Source of the DNA: Pullichristensenella sp002068815
Lineage (GTDB): Bacteria > Bacillota > Clostridia > Christensenellales > Aristaeellaceae
DNA length: 64,000 bases
NCBI GenBank assembly: GCA_040772885.1
Contig: JAXGXF010000001.1
Coordinates: forward strand, 289,645 to 353,644
Direction: 5' to 3'
In this document: piece after piece, positions 16,050 to 24,754 of the stretch
How positions within the stretch are numbered: the first letter of the stretch is position 1
Layout: the number at the start of each line of letters is the position of its first letter
Made by a program: the position numbers and the translations under genes
Notes under the pieces: generated by a model
Databases searched by the model: none
Seen by the model: the letters and a program-made list of their open reading frames with translations, nothing else
Told to the model about the DNA's origin: nothing

Positions 16050-17669
16050 TCAACTCCGGCCCGACTGGACCATCTCCCGGTATTCCTTGGGCGTGCAGCC
16101 CTGCTTCTGCCGGAAGACCACGCTGAAGTACTGGTTGTCGCTGAAGCCCGTCTGCGTGGCGATTTCGAGTATGTGCATCGACGTATTCTGCAAGAGCGCC
16201 TTCGCCCGCTCGAGGCGGACGTCCTTGATATACTCGTTCAGGCCGATCCCCGTCTCGTTCCGGAACACGCGCCCCATATAGTTCGGCGAATAGCCGAAGG
16301 CCTCCGCGACGATCGCGTTGCTCAGGGGCTTCGCGTAATTGCACTCCACATAGCCCTTGACCATGTACACGAGGCGGCTGTGCTCGGTGATGTCGCGGGT
16401 GCTCATCAACTCGACCACGTTTTTCAAAAGCCCCTCGAGCCACGCGTAGATGTCCTCCAATTTGCGCAGGTTGTCGGGGATCATCAGCCCCAGGTTGCCG
16501 GGGCGGAAGAAGCGCGAGGTGTCGATGTTGTTCTCGTGGAGTATCTTGCACAGGATCAGCAGGATTTCGTTGCAGGCGAGCATCAGCGCCGACAGGTCGG
16601 CCTCCTCCTCGTCGCCCGCCGCGCTCACGAGCGTCTTGCGCACGCTGTCCTTCAGCGCCTCGAGATCGCCGTTGCGTATCTGTATGCCGAACTGGTCGCT
16701 GTCCCCGATGGTATAGCCGCGGCCCTTGCGGCGAAAGTCCTGGATGGAATAGGTGTCGCAGCTCTCGAAGATGGTCTTGTAGCGCAGCGCGCGCACCGCC
16801 TCGGCGTAGCAGACGGCGATCTGTTCGACCGCGCGGCAGGTTTCGCCGATGCCCGCGGTGAGCATGATGCCGTGCTCCTCGCACGCCGCAGCGATGAATT
16901 CGTCCAGGTCGGCGATGATGCGGCCCGTCTGCAGCTCCCCGGCGGTCTTGGCGCAAAAGAACAGCGCGAACAGATCGGACCGGAAGTGAAACGCCCGCGC
17001 CATCGGGTATTTTGAAAGAAACCGGGGCAGAAGCTCCTGCACCTTCAGGATGCAAGCCTGTCTCTCGTAAAACGTATCCGGCTGGGACGGCGGCAGCGCC
17101 CGGCTCTGGATCTCGAGCGCGGCGCACAGAAACTCCTCCCCGCGCAGGTACACGTCCAGAAAATCCCCGCGCTGCAGCAGGTCGTCCTTGTCGTACATCC
17201 CCGAAAGCACGTCCTGAAACAGCTGGAGCTGCATCTCGCCCATGTTCTGGGCGACGATCTTGCGCAGGGAAGACAATTCCTCCTGCCGCCTGCGGCGCGC
17301 GGCGATCTCGCTTTCGATTTTTGAAAGCATTTCCAGCGCCTCGCCGGGCGTGATCGGCTTGAGCAGGTATTCAAACACGTTGCCCCGGATCGCGGAGCGC
17401 GCGTACTCGAAATCGTTGACGCCGGAGACGATGACGACGACCACGCCGTCCATGCCCCGCTCCTTCATCGCGTCCAGCAGTTCAAAGCCGGTGCACTTGG
17501 GCATGCGGATGTCCAGAAACACGCCGTCGATCGCCTCGGCCTCCAGCACGCGCAGCGCCTCCGCGCCGTTCGCCGCCGCGAACACGGCGACGTCGGGCCG
17601 GTGCCTGCGCAGTATGTCCACCATGCCGTTCCGATAAATGGCCTCATCGTCCACGATCAACAAATTCAT
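16050..17669 (-). CDS. YesN-type response regulator with AraC-family DNA-binding domain
   Basis: Encodes 539 residues. The receiver domain (1-120) has the acidic pocket VDDE (6-9), phosphoacceptor D53 in FLDIRMP and K104 in LLKPI. A long middle region (about 130-420) follows, and the C-terminal about 110 residues carry two helix-turn-helix motifs with the AraC signature (IATQTGFSDNQYFSVVFRQ, then GCTPKEYR). The start ATG 17669 has GAGGAGAG upstream and overlaps the histidine kinase stop by 26 bp. Family members usually control adjacent sugar transport genes, so the operon starting at 15829 is the likely target. Its partner kinase is damaged. Confidence 0.93.
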   Translation of the reverse strand: MNLLIVDDEAIYRNGMVDILRRHRPDVAVFAAANGAEALRVLEAEAIDGVFLDIRMPKCTGFELLDAMKERGMDGVVVVIVSGVNDFEYARSAIRGNVFEYLLKPITPGEALEMLSKIESEIAARRRRQEELSSLRKIVAQNMGEMQLQLFQDVLSGMYDKDDLLQRGDFLDVYLRGEEFLCAALEIQSRALPPSQPDTFYERQACILKVQELLPRFLSKYPMARAFHFRSDLFALFFCAKTAGELQTGRIIADLDEFIAAACEEHGIMLTAGIGETCRAVEQIAVCYAEAVRALRYKTIFESCDTYSIQDFRRKGRGYTIGDSDQFGIQIRNGDLEALKDSVRKTLVSAAGDEEEADLSALMLACNEILLILCKILHENNIDTSRFFRPGNLGLMIPDNLRKLEDIYAWLEGLLKNVVELMSTRDITEHSRLVYMVKGYVECNYAKPLSNAIVAEAFGYSPNYMGRVFRNETGIGLNEYIKDVRLERAKALLQNTSMHILEIATQTGFSDNQYFSVVFRQKQGCTPKEYREMVQSGRS

Positions 17670-19477
17670 GGATGCTCTCCTCGCTCATCTGCGGTATGAC
17701 CGCCGTGGCGATCGTCCAATCGCCCTGCCTGCGGTAGCTCAGGCTGTATTCGTTGCCGAAGTACAGCTTGATGCGGCTGTTGACGGTGCCGGTTCCGACG
17801 CCGTGCGCACGCTGGTTCGCCAGCGCCTCGTTGAGCTCCGCGCACTTCTCCCCGCTCATGCCGACGCCGTTGTCCCAGACCTCAAACCGGAGGTGTTCCC
17901 CGCACAGCGACGCGCACACGCGAATCACGCCCCCGCCGGCCTCGCGGCTCTTGATGCCGTGGTACAGCGCGTTTTCCACGAGGGGCTGCAGAAGCAGCTT
18001 CGGCGTAAACAGCCCGAGCGCCGCCGCATCCACGTCGAAGAGCATGCGCACCTCGTTCGCATAGCGGTAATTCTGGATGTTCATATAGGCGCGCACGTGG
18101 TCGATCTCGTCCCGAACGGGTATGAATTCGCGCCCCTTCGAAAGGCTCAGCCGGAGATAGTCGGAGAGCACCTTGGTGATGCCGATCACGTCGTCGTTCT
18201 TCCCCTCGCTCGCGAGCCAGACGATCGAAGAGAGCGTGTTGTAGAGAAAATGCGGATTGATCTGCATCTCCAGCGACAGAAGCTCCGCCTTGCGCTTTTC
18301 GCGCTCGGTTTCGCGCAGCCGCCGCATGGATTTGCTGAGCTGATCGACCATCGTGTCGAACTGATTGCCGATGATGCCGATTTCGTCGTTGAAGCGCGGC
18401 TCGAAGCGCACGCTCATGTCCCCGCCGGTCGCCTGATACATCTTTCTGCCGAGCTTGCGCAGCGGTTCGGTGAGCCGCTTCGAGAGATACGCGGACAGCA
18501 ATATGAACACCACCAGGCAAAGTGCCGCCAGCGCGACCACGTAGGCGATGATGCCCTGCGCGGAGCGCACAAACCTCGTTCGGGACAGTATGTTTATGCT
18601 GACGAGCCGGGAATCGCTGTTGCGGTAGTAGACCAGCAGCTGGGACAGGTTTTTGCAGGCGACGGAATTGCTCTCGCGGTCAAAGCTCGCCTCGTCCACG
18701 CCGAACAGGTCCTCGCAGTTCTCCCCGATCCATTCCGGCCTGTCGCTCAAGAGCACCTTCCCCTCGGAATTCAGGATGCCCCACTCCTCCGCCGTGCTGC
18801 CGCGATACTTCAGCTTGCTCAAAAACACGGTCCGGTTGGTCAATATGATGACCTCGGAGAAATACTGCCTGTTCTGAAGCGAGGGAGCAGCGAAGCAGTA
18901 TACGAAACGTATTAACTGGGGAGCAGGTCCTCGCTCAATACGCCCACGTCCAGAGAATAGCCGCCGTAAGGAGATCGGCTTTTCGGAGATCCAGCCGCGC
19001 GATATTGAGCGTCTTCGCGCAATCAACGCAAGCGAAAACGCGCCTGCGGTTCGGTATATCCGCCATTCGCCGCAGCGCAGCAACAGCGTCACGGCGTGAC
19101 CCGGCTGCGTCGTATAGTAATCCTCATGCCAGCAGCCGGATCAAAGGGGCTGCAGCCACTTTTCGTCGTCGGAGAGATCGTCGTAGGTTTCGTCCGCGAG
19201 GCGGTGCACCTGCGCCGCGTTCGAGAGGCGAATCCCGACCAGGTCGATGTTCTTGATCGTGTCCTCGATCGTCTTCTTCGTCAGCGCCAGCTGGGCCGCG
19301 GAATTCTGCACCGCGCTGCTCTGCGCAACCTGCACCTGCGTGTGAATCGCGATGCCCCGCCAGCACGACGGTCACGATAAACCACATGGCGATGAACAGC
19401 AGCAAAATTCGCGAGCGCAGGCTGGTTTTATTCTTTTTGGGGCCATTGCCTCGCTGACGCTTGTTCAAGAAGAGCAC
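17644..19477 (-). pseudogene. YesM-type sensor histidine kinase, sensor half disrupted by frameshifts and a stop
   Basis: The C-terminal part is intact: a membrane segment (IIAYVVALAALCLVVFILL), a HAMP linker, the phosphoacceptor box INPHFLYN and a HATPase domain with DNGVGM and GTGTVNSR. The N-terminus is readable from 19477 (basic start, then LLLFIAMWFIVTVVLAG). Between them the frame breaks several times: a likely +1 G in the G4 run near 19362, an in-frame TGA at 19143-19141, and apparent shifts near 19025, 18970 and 18925, where protein-like sequence jumps frame. Reading through these gives a normal extracellular sensor. Several independent lesions suggest gene decay, but local assembly error cannot be excluded. 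A shortened product starting inside the intact part could still be made. Confidence 0.75.
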
Positions 19478-19873
19478 CCTTTCAGGGATAATCCATGTAC
19501 TTCCACAGCCTGCTTCCGGAGGTTAATACGCAACAGATGCAACTTTCAAAGTCAACGATCAGTTTATCAATCGGATGATGCTCGGGGAATACCGTTCTCC
19601 GCGCTCCAATTCTCTCGCCGCCCCTTCGCATGTTCTTGATCATCGTCCGAAGCAGCGCCACCATTTCCTTCTCCCATCCAATCTCGATCACCGTGCAGGT
19701 ACAGAAATCCGCCATGTTATCTTCCCCTTCTGCTGCCTTGCATGGCATGCCCGCGCTACGACTCGGAGAGATCGCTCCTCGTCCCGATTTTCGCCTTCAG
19801 TCACAGCGGGCGCCGTCGCCCGGCCAGCATGCCCCCTTCCGGGAGGCACCCGAGCAAGGCCTCTCCACCATCG
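19478..19873. other. 396-bp stretch with no convincing gene, edge of a decay zone
   Basis: A minus-strand open frame of 88 codons (19748-19482) ends next to the kinase start, but it has no recognisable domain. A TipAS-like effector domain would be expected after the MerR DNA-binding region here, yet no frame yields one. I see no RNA gene, terminator or repeat. Confidence 0.4.
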
Positions 19874-20306
19874 TCAGGCATAAGGGCCAGCATTACCCAA
19901 GTGCTCGTAGCCCATACCTTCCATTCCGCGAATGAGCTGTGCCAGCGTTTCAAACGGCGGCATGTCACCGGAATGCAGAAGATCAATGGTGGAACGGAGC
20001 ACGGAGAGCGTCACGTTCAAAGCGTCCATTTTCATCAGCATCAAGGTCAAATGCTGATTGAATACAGCCTCCAACGCAACCGGGGTAGGGGTATCACGAA
20101 TCTCAGACAGCGGTATGCCCAAAGACCTATAGAATACGATTTGGCTTAGCTTCATCATATCGTGGTCGGTGTAATACCGCCGACCGCCCTCGATACCGCC
20201 GAGGTGGCAAAAGCCCGATGTTGTCGTAATGCTGCAGTGCGCGAACAGTTAAGCCAGTTGCCTTTGCCAATTCGCCGACGCTGTATATTCTTTCGTCCAA
20301 AGCCAT
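19874..20306 (-). pseudogene. MerR-family regulator, frameshifted
   Basis: ATG 20306 follows TGAGGTGATT. The first frame reads a MerR helix-turn-helix (IYSVGELAKATGLTVRALQHYDNIGLLPP) and loses register near 20200. The next frame continues with DMMKLSQIVFYRSLGIPLSEI, the normal second half of the MerR DNA-binding domain, and runs to a stop at 19874. A one-base shift in the CGG-rich stretch near 20205-20185 explains this. The effector domain is short or missing. The promoter is intact, so an interrupted gene is more likely than a misread one. Confidence 0.75.
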
Positions 20307-20325
20307 TTCAATCACCTCAGCGTCT

Positions 20326-20356
20326 ATTATGTCATATGACGTTACGTCATGAGCAA
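20326..20356 (-). promoter_or_regulatory. MerR-type promoter/operator with 19-bp spacer
   Basis: On the minus strand TTGCTC (20356-20351) and CATAAT (20331-20326) are 19 bp apart, the long spacer typical of MerR-activated promoters. The spacer holds a 15-bp palindrome at 20336-20350 (ATGACGT-T-ACGTCAT on the plus strand). It drives the frameshifted MerR gene. Confidence 0.75.
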
Positions 20357-21082
20357 GAGGGCTTGATTATTTTCCTTGACGAATTAGCAAAGTGGTTTGG
20401 GATGGTTATGCGTGCCGATCAGGCTATTGGATGAAAACCCACCCATATAGAACCGTTTAGGTTGATCACATTTCAAAGTGTACGTATTATATCAGATCGG
20501 CCTCGATGGGAAAGGAATATGACGCCGGGTTGCTGCGCCCTATGCGCATGGCCGTGATGATCAGCCCGCACCAACAAAGGAAGGTACAAAAAAGCCCGCA
20601 TCCCTCGGCATGGCACCGAAGCTGCGGACTTTCGTCACTATGAATTGCTGGATCGAATCCCGTTGCTCGCCAAGTTGCCATCTATCGGTAAATGTCCGCG
20701 TAGCAGGGAGTGCGAGAGACGTGCGACCCGCTGTACCCTTATCGACTTCTGCCTAACGTACCCTGCTGCTTACAAAGGCTACCATTTTAGTAATATCGCA
20801 ACGATGATGCATACCCTTTGCCTACTAGAGAAGGAGTTTTTCAGTATTGAGTATTTTTGCATTGCTGTAAAGTGTTTCCTCTCCGAAGGAAAGGCGGTCG
20901 ATTCTTAGGAGGAACATTTTTTTCAACGCTCCCTAAACACCATACAATTTGGCGGAACTCATACGATTTGGCGAAACACTAAAGGGGGGTAAAAATCTGC
21001 GGCATTGAGCCATTGAAGGCGACCTGCGCAACCAGATTCACGCCATTTGCCGTCCAGAAGCCTTACTCCTATACCACAAAAG
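20357..21082. other. 726-bp lower-GC stretch with an orphan terminator and no recognised gene
   Basis: Base composition falls visibly compared with both flanks. The short open frames on either strand look like no protein family I know. The only clear feature is the terminator at 20588-20629. A weak inverted repeat (GTAGCAGGG near 20700, CCCTGCTGC near 20763) is present. This looks like a remnant of deleted or inserted DNA. Confidence 0.45.
20588..20629 (-). terminator. orphan Rho-independent terminator
   Basis: Arms 20594-20600 and 20623-20629 pair (with one G-T wobble), an inner CCGA/TCGG stem adds to it, and six T residues follow on the minus strand (20593-20588). No intact minus-strand gene lies between it and the tRNA-Ser terminator, so its gene appears to be lost. 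Confidence 0.7.
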
Positions 21083-21119
21083 CGGCTGAAAACCCTTGCG
21101 CCACAAGGATTTTCAGCCG
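21083..21119 (-). terminator. terminator of tRNA-Ser
   Basis: A perfect 10-bp stem (21083-21092 with 21110-21119), extended inside by CCTTG/CAAGG, is followed on the minus strand by CTTTTG. Confidence 0.75.
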
Positions 21120-21135
21120 TTTGCTCATAAAGAAT

Positions 21136-21169
21136 CATCCCATAGGATTGTATCAAATCCTATGGGATG
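21136..21169. repeat. perfect 14-bp inverted repeat 3 nt beyond the tRNA-Ser 3' end
   Basis: CATCCCATAGGATT (21136-21149) and its exact complement (21156-21169) flank a 6-nt loop. It lacks a T tract, so it is not a classical terminator. It may guide 3' processing of the tRNA precursor or mark an old insertion boundary. Confidence 0.7.
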
Positions 21170-21172
21170 AGG

Positions 21173-21263
21173 TGGCGGAGGAGGTGGGATTCGAACCCAC
21201 GGTACCGATCAAGGTACACTCGATTTCGAGTCGAGGCCGTTATAACCACTTCGATACTCCTCC
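21173..21263 (-). tRNA. tRNA-Ser (anticodon CGA)
   Basis: A 91-nt serine tRNA with encoded CCA. The acceptor stem is GGAGGAG/CTCCTCC, the anticodon arm CTCGA-CTCGAAA-TCGAG gives anticodon CGA for UCG codons, a long variable arm typical of class II tRNAs follows, and the T arm is GTGGGTTCGAATCCCAC. Confidence 0.97.
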
Positions 21264-21336
21264 AAATAGAGGCGCGGTGCCGTTGACGCAAGCAGGACCG
21301 GACAAAATCCCCGAGACTCCGTCAAACCGCCATTTC

Positions 21337-21365
21337 ATTATAGTGAATCGGGTCAAACTTGTCAA
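21337..21365 (-). promoter_or_regulatory. consensus promoter of tRNA-Ser
   Basis: On the minus strand TTGACA (21365-21360) and TATAAT (21342-21337) are exactly 17 bp apart, a full match at both hexamers. It lies about 75 bp upstream of the mature 5' end. Confidence 0.9.
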
Positions 21366-21610
21366 GACCATCCTGCATAAATTCTTTGCGGCTTCGTGTA
21401 GGACTACAATACAACAGGTAAGAGAAAAAGGAGTCGGGAACGGGCGCATCGGTTATGATTCGGCTTTCCCATCCCCGCTGCAAGGGGTCGTCGCAATCCC
21501 GCAATGAACTCGGCTTCCCCCGCCTCCCGACGGGCGATCATTCAGCCCCGCCAAAACAACCCACCCCCGCCCCTATCTCGCCCACCTCCCCGCTGATTCT
21601 TCGATTCTTG

Positions 21611-21639
21611 TTGAACCCCGCCCCCTCCTGTGGTATAAT
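21611..21639 (+). promoter_or_regulatory. promoter of the MBL-comEC-holA operon
   Basis: TTGAAC (21611-21616) and TATAAT (21634-21639) are 17 bp apart, about 20 bp before the first start codon. The rest of 21366-21610 holds no recognisable feature. Confidence 0.8.
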
Positions 21640-21660
21640 TGCCCAAAGGGAGGGATGTCC

Positions 21661-22374
21661 ATGTTTTTGTCCGTTCTGGGGGTCAACGGCCCCTTCCCCG
21701 CCGCGGGCGGCGCGTGCTCCGGGTATCTCGTCGAGAGCGACAGCGGCGACACAAAGCTGCTGCTCGACTGCGGCACGGGCGCGCTGGCGAGGCTGCTCCG
21801 GCTGTTGCCCCTCGAGGCGCTCTCGGGCGTGGTGCTCTCCCACCTGCACTTTGACCACATGTCGGACATGCTGCCGATGCAGTATGCTCTGCAATTCGCC
21901 GGGCGCAAATACCCGCTGCCGGTGTTCGCGCCGGAACGCCCGGAGCGCGTGCGGGCACTGCTCGAAAACCCATACTGCGACCTGTTTTCCCACAGCGACA
22001 TCACGCTTCAGGAGATGCGCATCTCCTTTATTCCGGCCGTTCACCCGGTCGAGTCCTCGTCTGTGTCGGTCGAGTGCGACGGCGCGCGCCTCGTGTTCAC
22101 CGGCGACACGAACGAAAACCCGGCGCTCTCGCTGTTCGCGGACGGCTGCAACCTGCTGCTCGCGGACGCGGGCTTTCTGGCGGCGGACTGGACGCCGAAG
22201 TCGCCCCACCTCTCCGCGATGCTCTGCGGCGAGCTCGCGGCTTCGGTTCGCGCCGGCGCGCTGCTTTTGACGCACCTGAACCCGCGGTACGACCCCAGCG
22301 CGCTGCTGATGGAGGCGCAGGAGGTCTATCCGCGCGCGGAGATCGCGGTTCCCGGGAAGCGGTACAGGGTCTGA
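21661..22374 (+). CDS. MBL-fold metallohydrolase (YhfI-like)
   Basis: Encodes 237 residues. The metal-binding motif is HLHFDH, followed by further His/Asp ligands in AVHPVE, FTGDTNE and LTHLNP, the ribonuclease Z-like arrangement. The start ATG 21661 is preferred to the ATG at 21655 because GGGAGGG then sits 6 nt upstream. It is the first gene of a plus-strand operon, 2 bp before comEC. Family members include RNases, phosphodiesterases and lactonases; the substrate is unknown. Confidence 0.85.
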   Translation: MFLSVLGVNGPFPAAGGACSGYLVESDSGDTKLLLDCGTGALARLLRLLPLEALSGVVLSHLHFDHMSDMLPMQYALQFAGRKYPLPVFAPERPERVRALLENPYCDLFSHSDITLQEMRISFIPAVHPVESSSVSVECDGARLVFTGDTNENPALSLFADGCNLLLADAGFLAADWTPKSPHLSAMLCGELAASVRAGALLLTHLNPRYDPSALLMEAQEVYPRAEIAVPGKRYRV

Positions 22375-22376
22375 CG

Positions 22377-24752
22377 ATGCCGATCAAGGACCTCCCGCTG
22401 CCGCTGCGCGCGCTCTATTGCCGACCGCTGATGCTGTTTGCGGCGTGCTTCGGCATCGGCGCGGTCGTCGCGCAGGGGAGCCCGCTGCCGCTGTGGCTGA
22501 CATTCGGCTGCGCGTCCGCGCTGCTGCTTTCGTGGGCGCTCATCCGTCGGGTCGGCGGCCGCAGCTTCGGCGCGCTCGTCATGGCCGCGGGGCTGTTCCT
22601 CGGCGCGGCGCGTATGACGCTCGCCGTCGACGCTCAGCCCTCCGTCGAGACGCGGTATTCGGTGCAGCTCGCTGGGACCATCGCGGACGACCCCCTTGTG
22701 GACGCCGAAAAGGGGCGGCTGACGTGCCGGCTGACGAACGCCTCGGTCGACGGTGAGCCGCTTTCCTACGACATGCGGCTGTACCTTCGCGGCGGAACGG
22801 CCGCGCTCGGGCGTGTGCGGATCGGCCAGAGGATTGAGGCGAAAGGGCACCTGTGGGCGCCGGAGCGCGCGACGAACCCCGGCGCGTTCGATTTCTCGCA
22901 ATACCTCTGGCGAAACGGCATGGCCGCGTACGCGACCGCGCAGCTTTCGGACGCGACGGTGGCGGGCGAATCCGAAGGGATTGCCGCGTGGCTGAGCGGC
23001 GTCCGGCGGGCGATCGGCGCGCGGATCGACGCGCTGTTCCCCCGCAGCGCCGACCTCGTGCGCGCGCTCCTGCTCGGCGACCGCAGCGAGATGTCCGAGG
23101 ACCTTCGCGAGAGCTTCAGCCGCGCGGGCGTGTCGCACGTGCTCTCGATCTCGGGCCTGCACATCACGCTCCTGGCGATGGCCGCGATGACGCTCTTTCG
23201 GCTGTTCCTGCCGCGCCGCGCGGCGTTTTCGCTTGCGTTCGTTCTGATCCTGTTCTACGGCGTGCTCGTCGGCATGCAGCCGCCGGTATTGCGCTCGATC
23301 CTGATGTATGTGGCGCTGTGCATGGGCCAACTGCTCGGCCGGCCGTCGGACGGGGCGACCAGGCTCTCGCTGGCGTTTCTGCTGCTGGCCGCGTGGAACC
23401 CTCTGTACCTGTCGGACGCGGGCTTCGTGCTCTCGTTCTCGGCGTCGGCGGGCATGCTGTGCCTGTCGCCGGCGCTGCTGCGCGTGCTCCGGGTTGACCG
23501 CATCCCGCAGGAGCGATCGCTCCGCCCCGCCGCGCTCGGGCGGAAGGCGGCGCGGTACTTCGGCTCGCTCGTCGCCGCGACGCTCGCCGCGCAGCTTGCG
23601 ACGCTCCCCGCGATCGTGGCATACTACGGAAAGCTGCCGGTGCTCGCGACGATCGCGAATCTTGCCGTCGTGCCGATGACGCTCATCGGCATGCTGGGTT
23701 CGATCGCGGCGCTCGCGCTGTCGTTTGTGTGGTCGCCGCTCGGCGCGATCGTCGCCTTCCTCTCCGACCATTGGATGCGCTGGACAGCGGACGTCACGCG
23801 GCTGTGCGCCGGGCTTCCGCTGAGCGACGTGCGGATGCCGCCGTTCCCCGCGTGGCTGGCGGTCGCGCACGCGTGTCTCCTTCTGGTGATCTCCGAGCTC
23901 TCGACGCTCCCCCGCCGCGCGCGCGAGTGGCTGCTGGCGGCGCTTCCGGCTGCGGCGTGCTTGGCGGTTTTGCTCGCGGCGTTCGGGCAACCGGGGCTCA
24001 CGATCGTGTTCCTCGATGCCGGGCAGGCGGACGCGGCGGTCATCCGCGCAGAAAATTCGGTCTATCTGGTGGACGTGGGGCTGCCCGAGACGCCGTCCGA
24101 CGACTACTTAACGCGGGCCGGGCTCTCCCCGAAGGCGGTGTTCCTGTCGCACCCGCACGACGACCACGCGGGCGGGCTGGACGAGCTGCTCGACAGCTTC
24201 GTGCCGGAGGCGATCTACGTGCCCGTCGGCTGGTACGCGATCGAGGCGGACGAGGGCGTCTCGGAGGCCGTCTCGCGCGCGCAGTCGCTCGGCTCGAAGG
24301 TCGTCGAGCTCTCGGCGGGAGACGTCGTTCCGCTGTCCGAGGGCGTGCGCGCGACGGTGCTGCACCCCGCCCCGGGCGCGGAGATCGCCGACCCGAACGG
24401 CATATCGATGGTGCTCTTGATCGAATACGGCGACGCGGCGGCGCTGTTCACCGGCGACCTGCCGATCGGCTTCGAGCCGGGCCCGATGCCGGACGTCGAC
24501 GTCTTGAAGGTCGCCCACCACGGCTCGAACGGCAGCTCGAGCTACATGGCGCTATTTTCCGCGAGCCCGTCGGCGTCCGTGGTCTCCGTCGGCCGCGGCA
24601 ACAGCTACGGGCACCCGGGCGAAAAGCTGCTCGAGCGGCTCGCGGGCACCGGCACGGCGATCTACCGCACGGATCTTCGCGGCGCGGTCACGGCGGAACT
24701 TCAGAGAGACGGCGGCGTGCGCGTGAAGACGCAGCTCGCGCCGGAGGGTTGA
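22377..24752 (+). CDS. comEC: ComEC/Rec2 DNA-uptake channel protein
   Basis: Encodes 791 residues. Hydrophobic segments at the N-terminus (20-80) precede an OB-like DUF4131 region, then the Competence membrane domain with the hallmark SISGLHITLL and about eight helices, and a C-terminal MBL-like domain (from about residue 540) with LDAGQADAAVI, SHPHDDHAGG and VAHHGSNGSSS. The family forms the inner-membrane channel for single-stranded DNA in natural transformation. The ATG at 22377 is 2 bp after the preceding stop. A second function in nuclease processing has been proposed for the MBL domain. No other competence genes are in the window. Confidence 0.93.
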   Translation: MPIKDLPLPLRALYCRPLMLFAACFGIGAVVAQGSPLPLWLTFGCASALLLSWALIRRVGGRSFGALVMAAGLFLGAARMTLAVDAQPSVETRYSVQLAGTIADDPLVDAEKGRLTCRLTNASVDGEPLSYDMRLYLRGGTAALGRVRIGQRIEAKGHLWAPERATNPGAFDFSQYLWRNGMAAYATAQLSDATVAGESEGIAAWLSGVRRAIGARIDALFPRSADLVRALLLGDRSEMSEDLRESFSRAGVSHVLSISGLHITLLAMAAMTLFRLFLPRRAAFSLAFVLILFYGVLVGMQPPVLRSILMYVALCMGQLLGRPSDGATRLSLAFLLLAAWNPLYLSDAGFVLSFSASAGMLCLSPALLRVLRVDRIPQERSLRPAALGRKAARYFGSLVAATLAAQLATLPAIVAYYGKLPVLATIANLAVVPMTLIGMLGSIAALALSFVWSPLGAIVAFLSDHWMRWTADVTRLCAGLPLSDVRMPPFPAWLAVAHACLLLVISELSTLPRRAREWLLAALPAAACLAVLLAAFGQPGLTIVFLDAGQADAAVIRAENSVYLVDVGLPETPSDDYLTRAGLSPKAVFLSHPHDDHAGGLDELLDSFVPEAIYVPVGWYAIEADEGVSEAVSRAQSLGSKVVELSAGDVVPLSEGVRATVLHPAPGAEIADPNGISMVLLIEYGDAAALFTGDLPIGFEPGPMPDVDVLKVAHHGSNGSSSYMALFSASPSASVVSVGRGNSYGHPGEKLLERLAGTGTAIYRTDLRGAVTAELQRDGGVRVKTQLAPEG

Positions 24753-24754
24753 AA

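Noticed and set aside
19141..19143. In-frame TGA in the histidine kinase as a selenocysteine codon
   Set aside because: There are other frame lesions nearby, no catalytic context for selenocysteine and no recognisable insertion hairpin. Decay or sequence error is simpler.
20487..20908. Short open frames on both strands (64 and 87 codons)
   Set aside because: No ribosome binding site, no domain and overlap with a terminator; treated as non-coding remnant.
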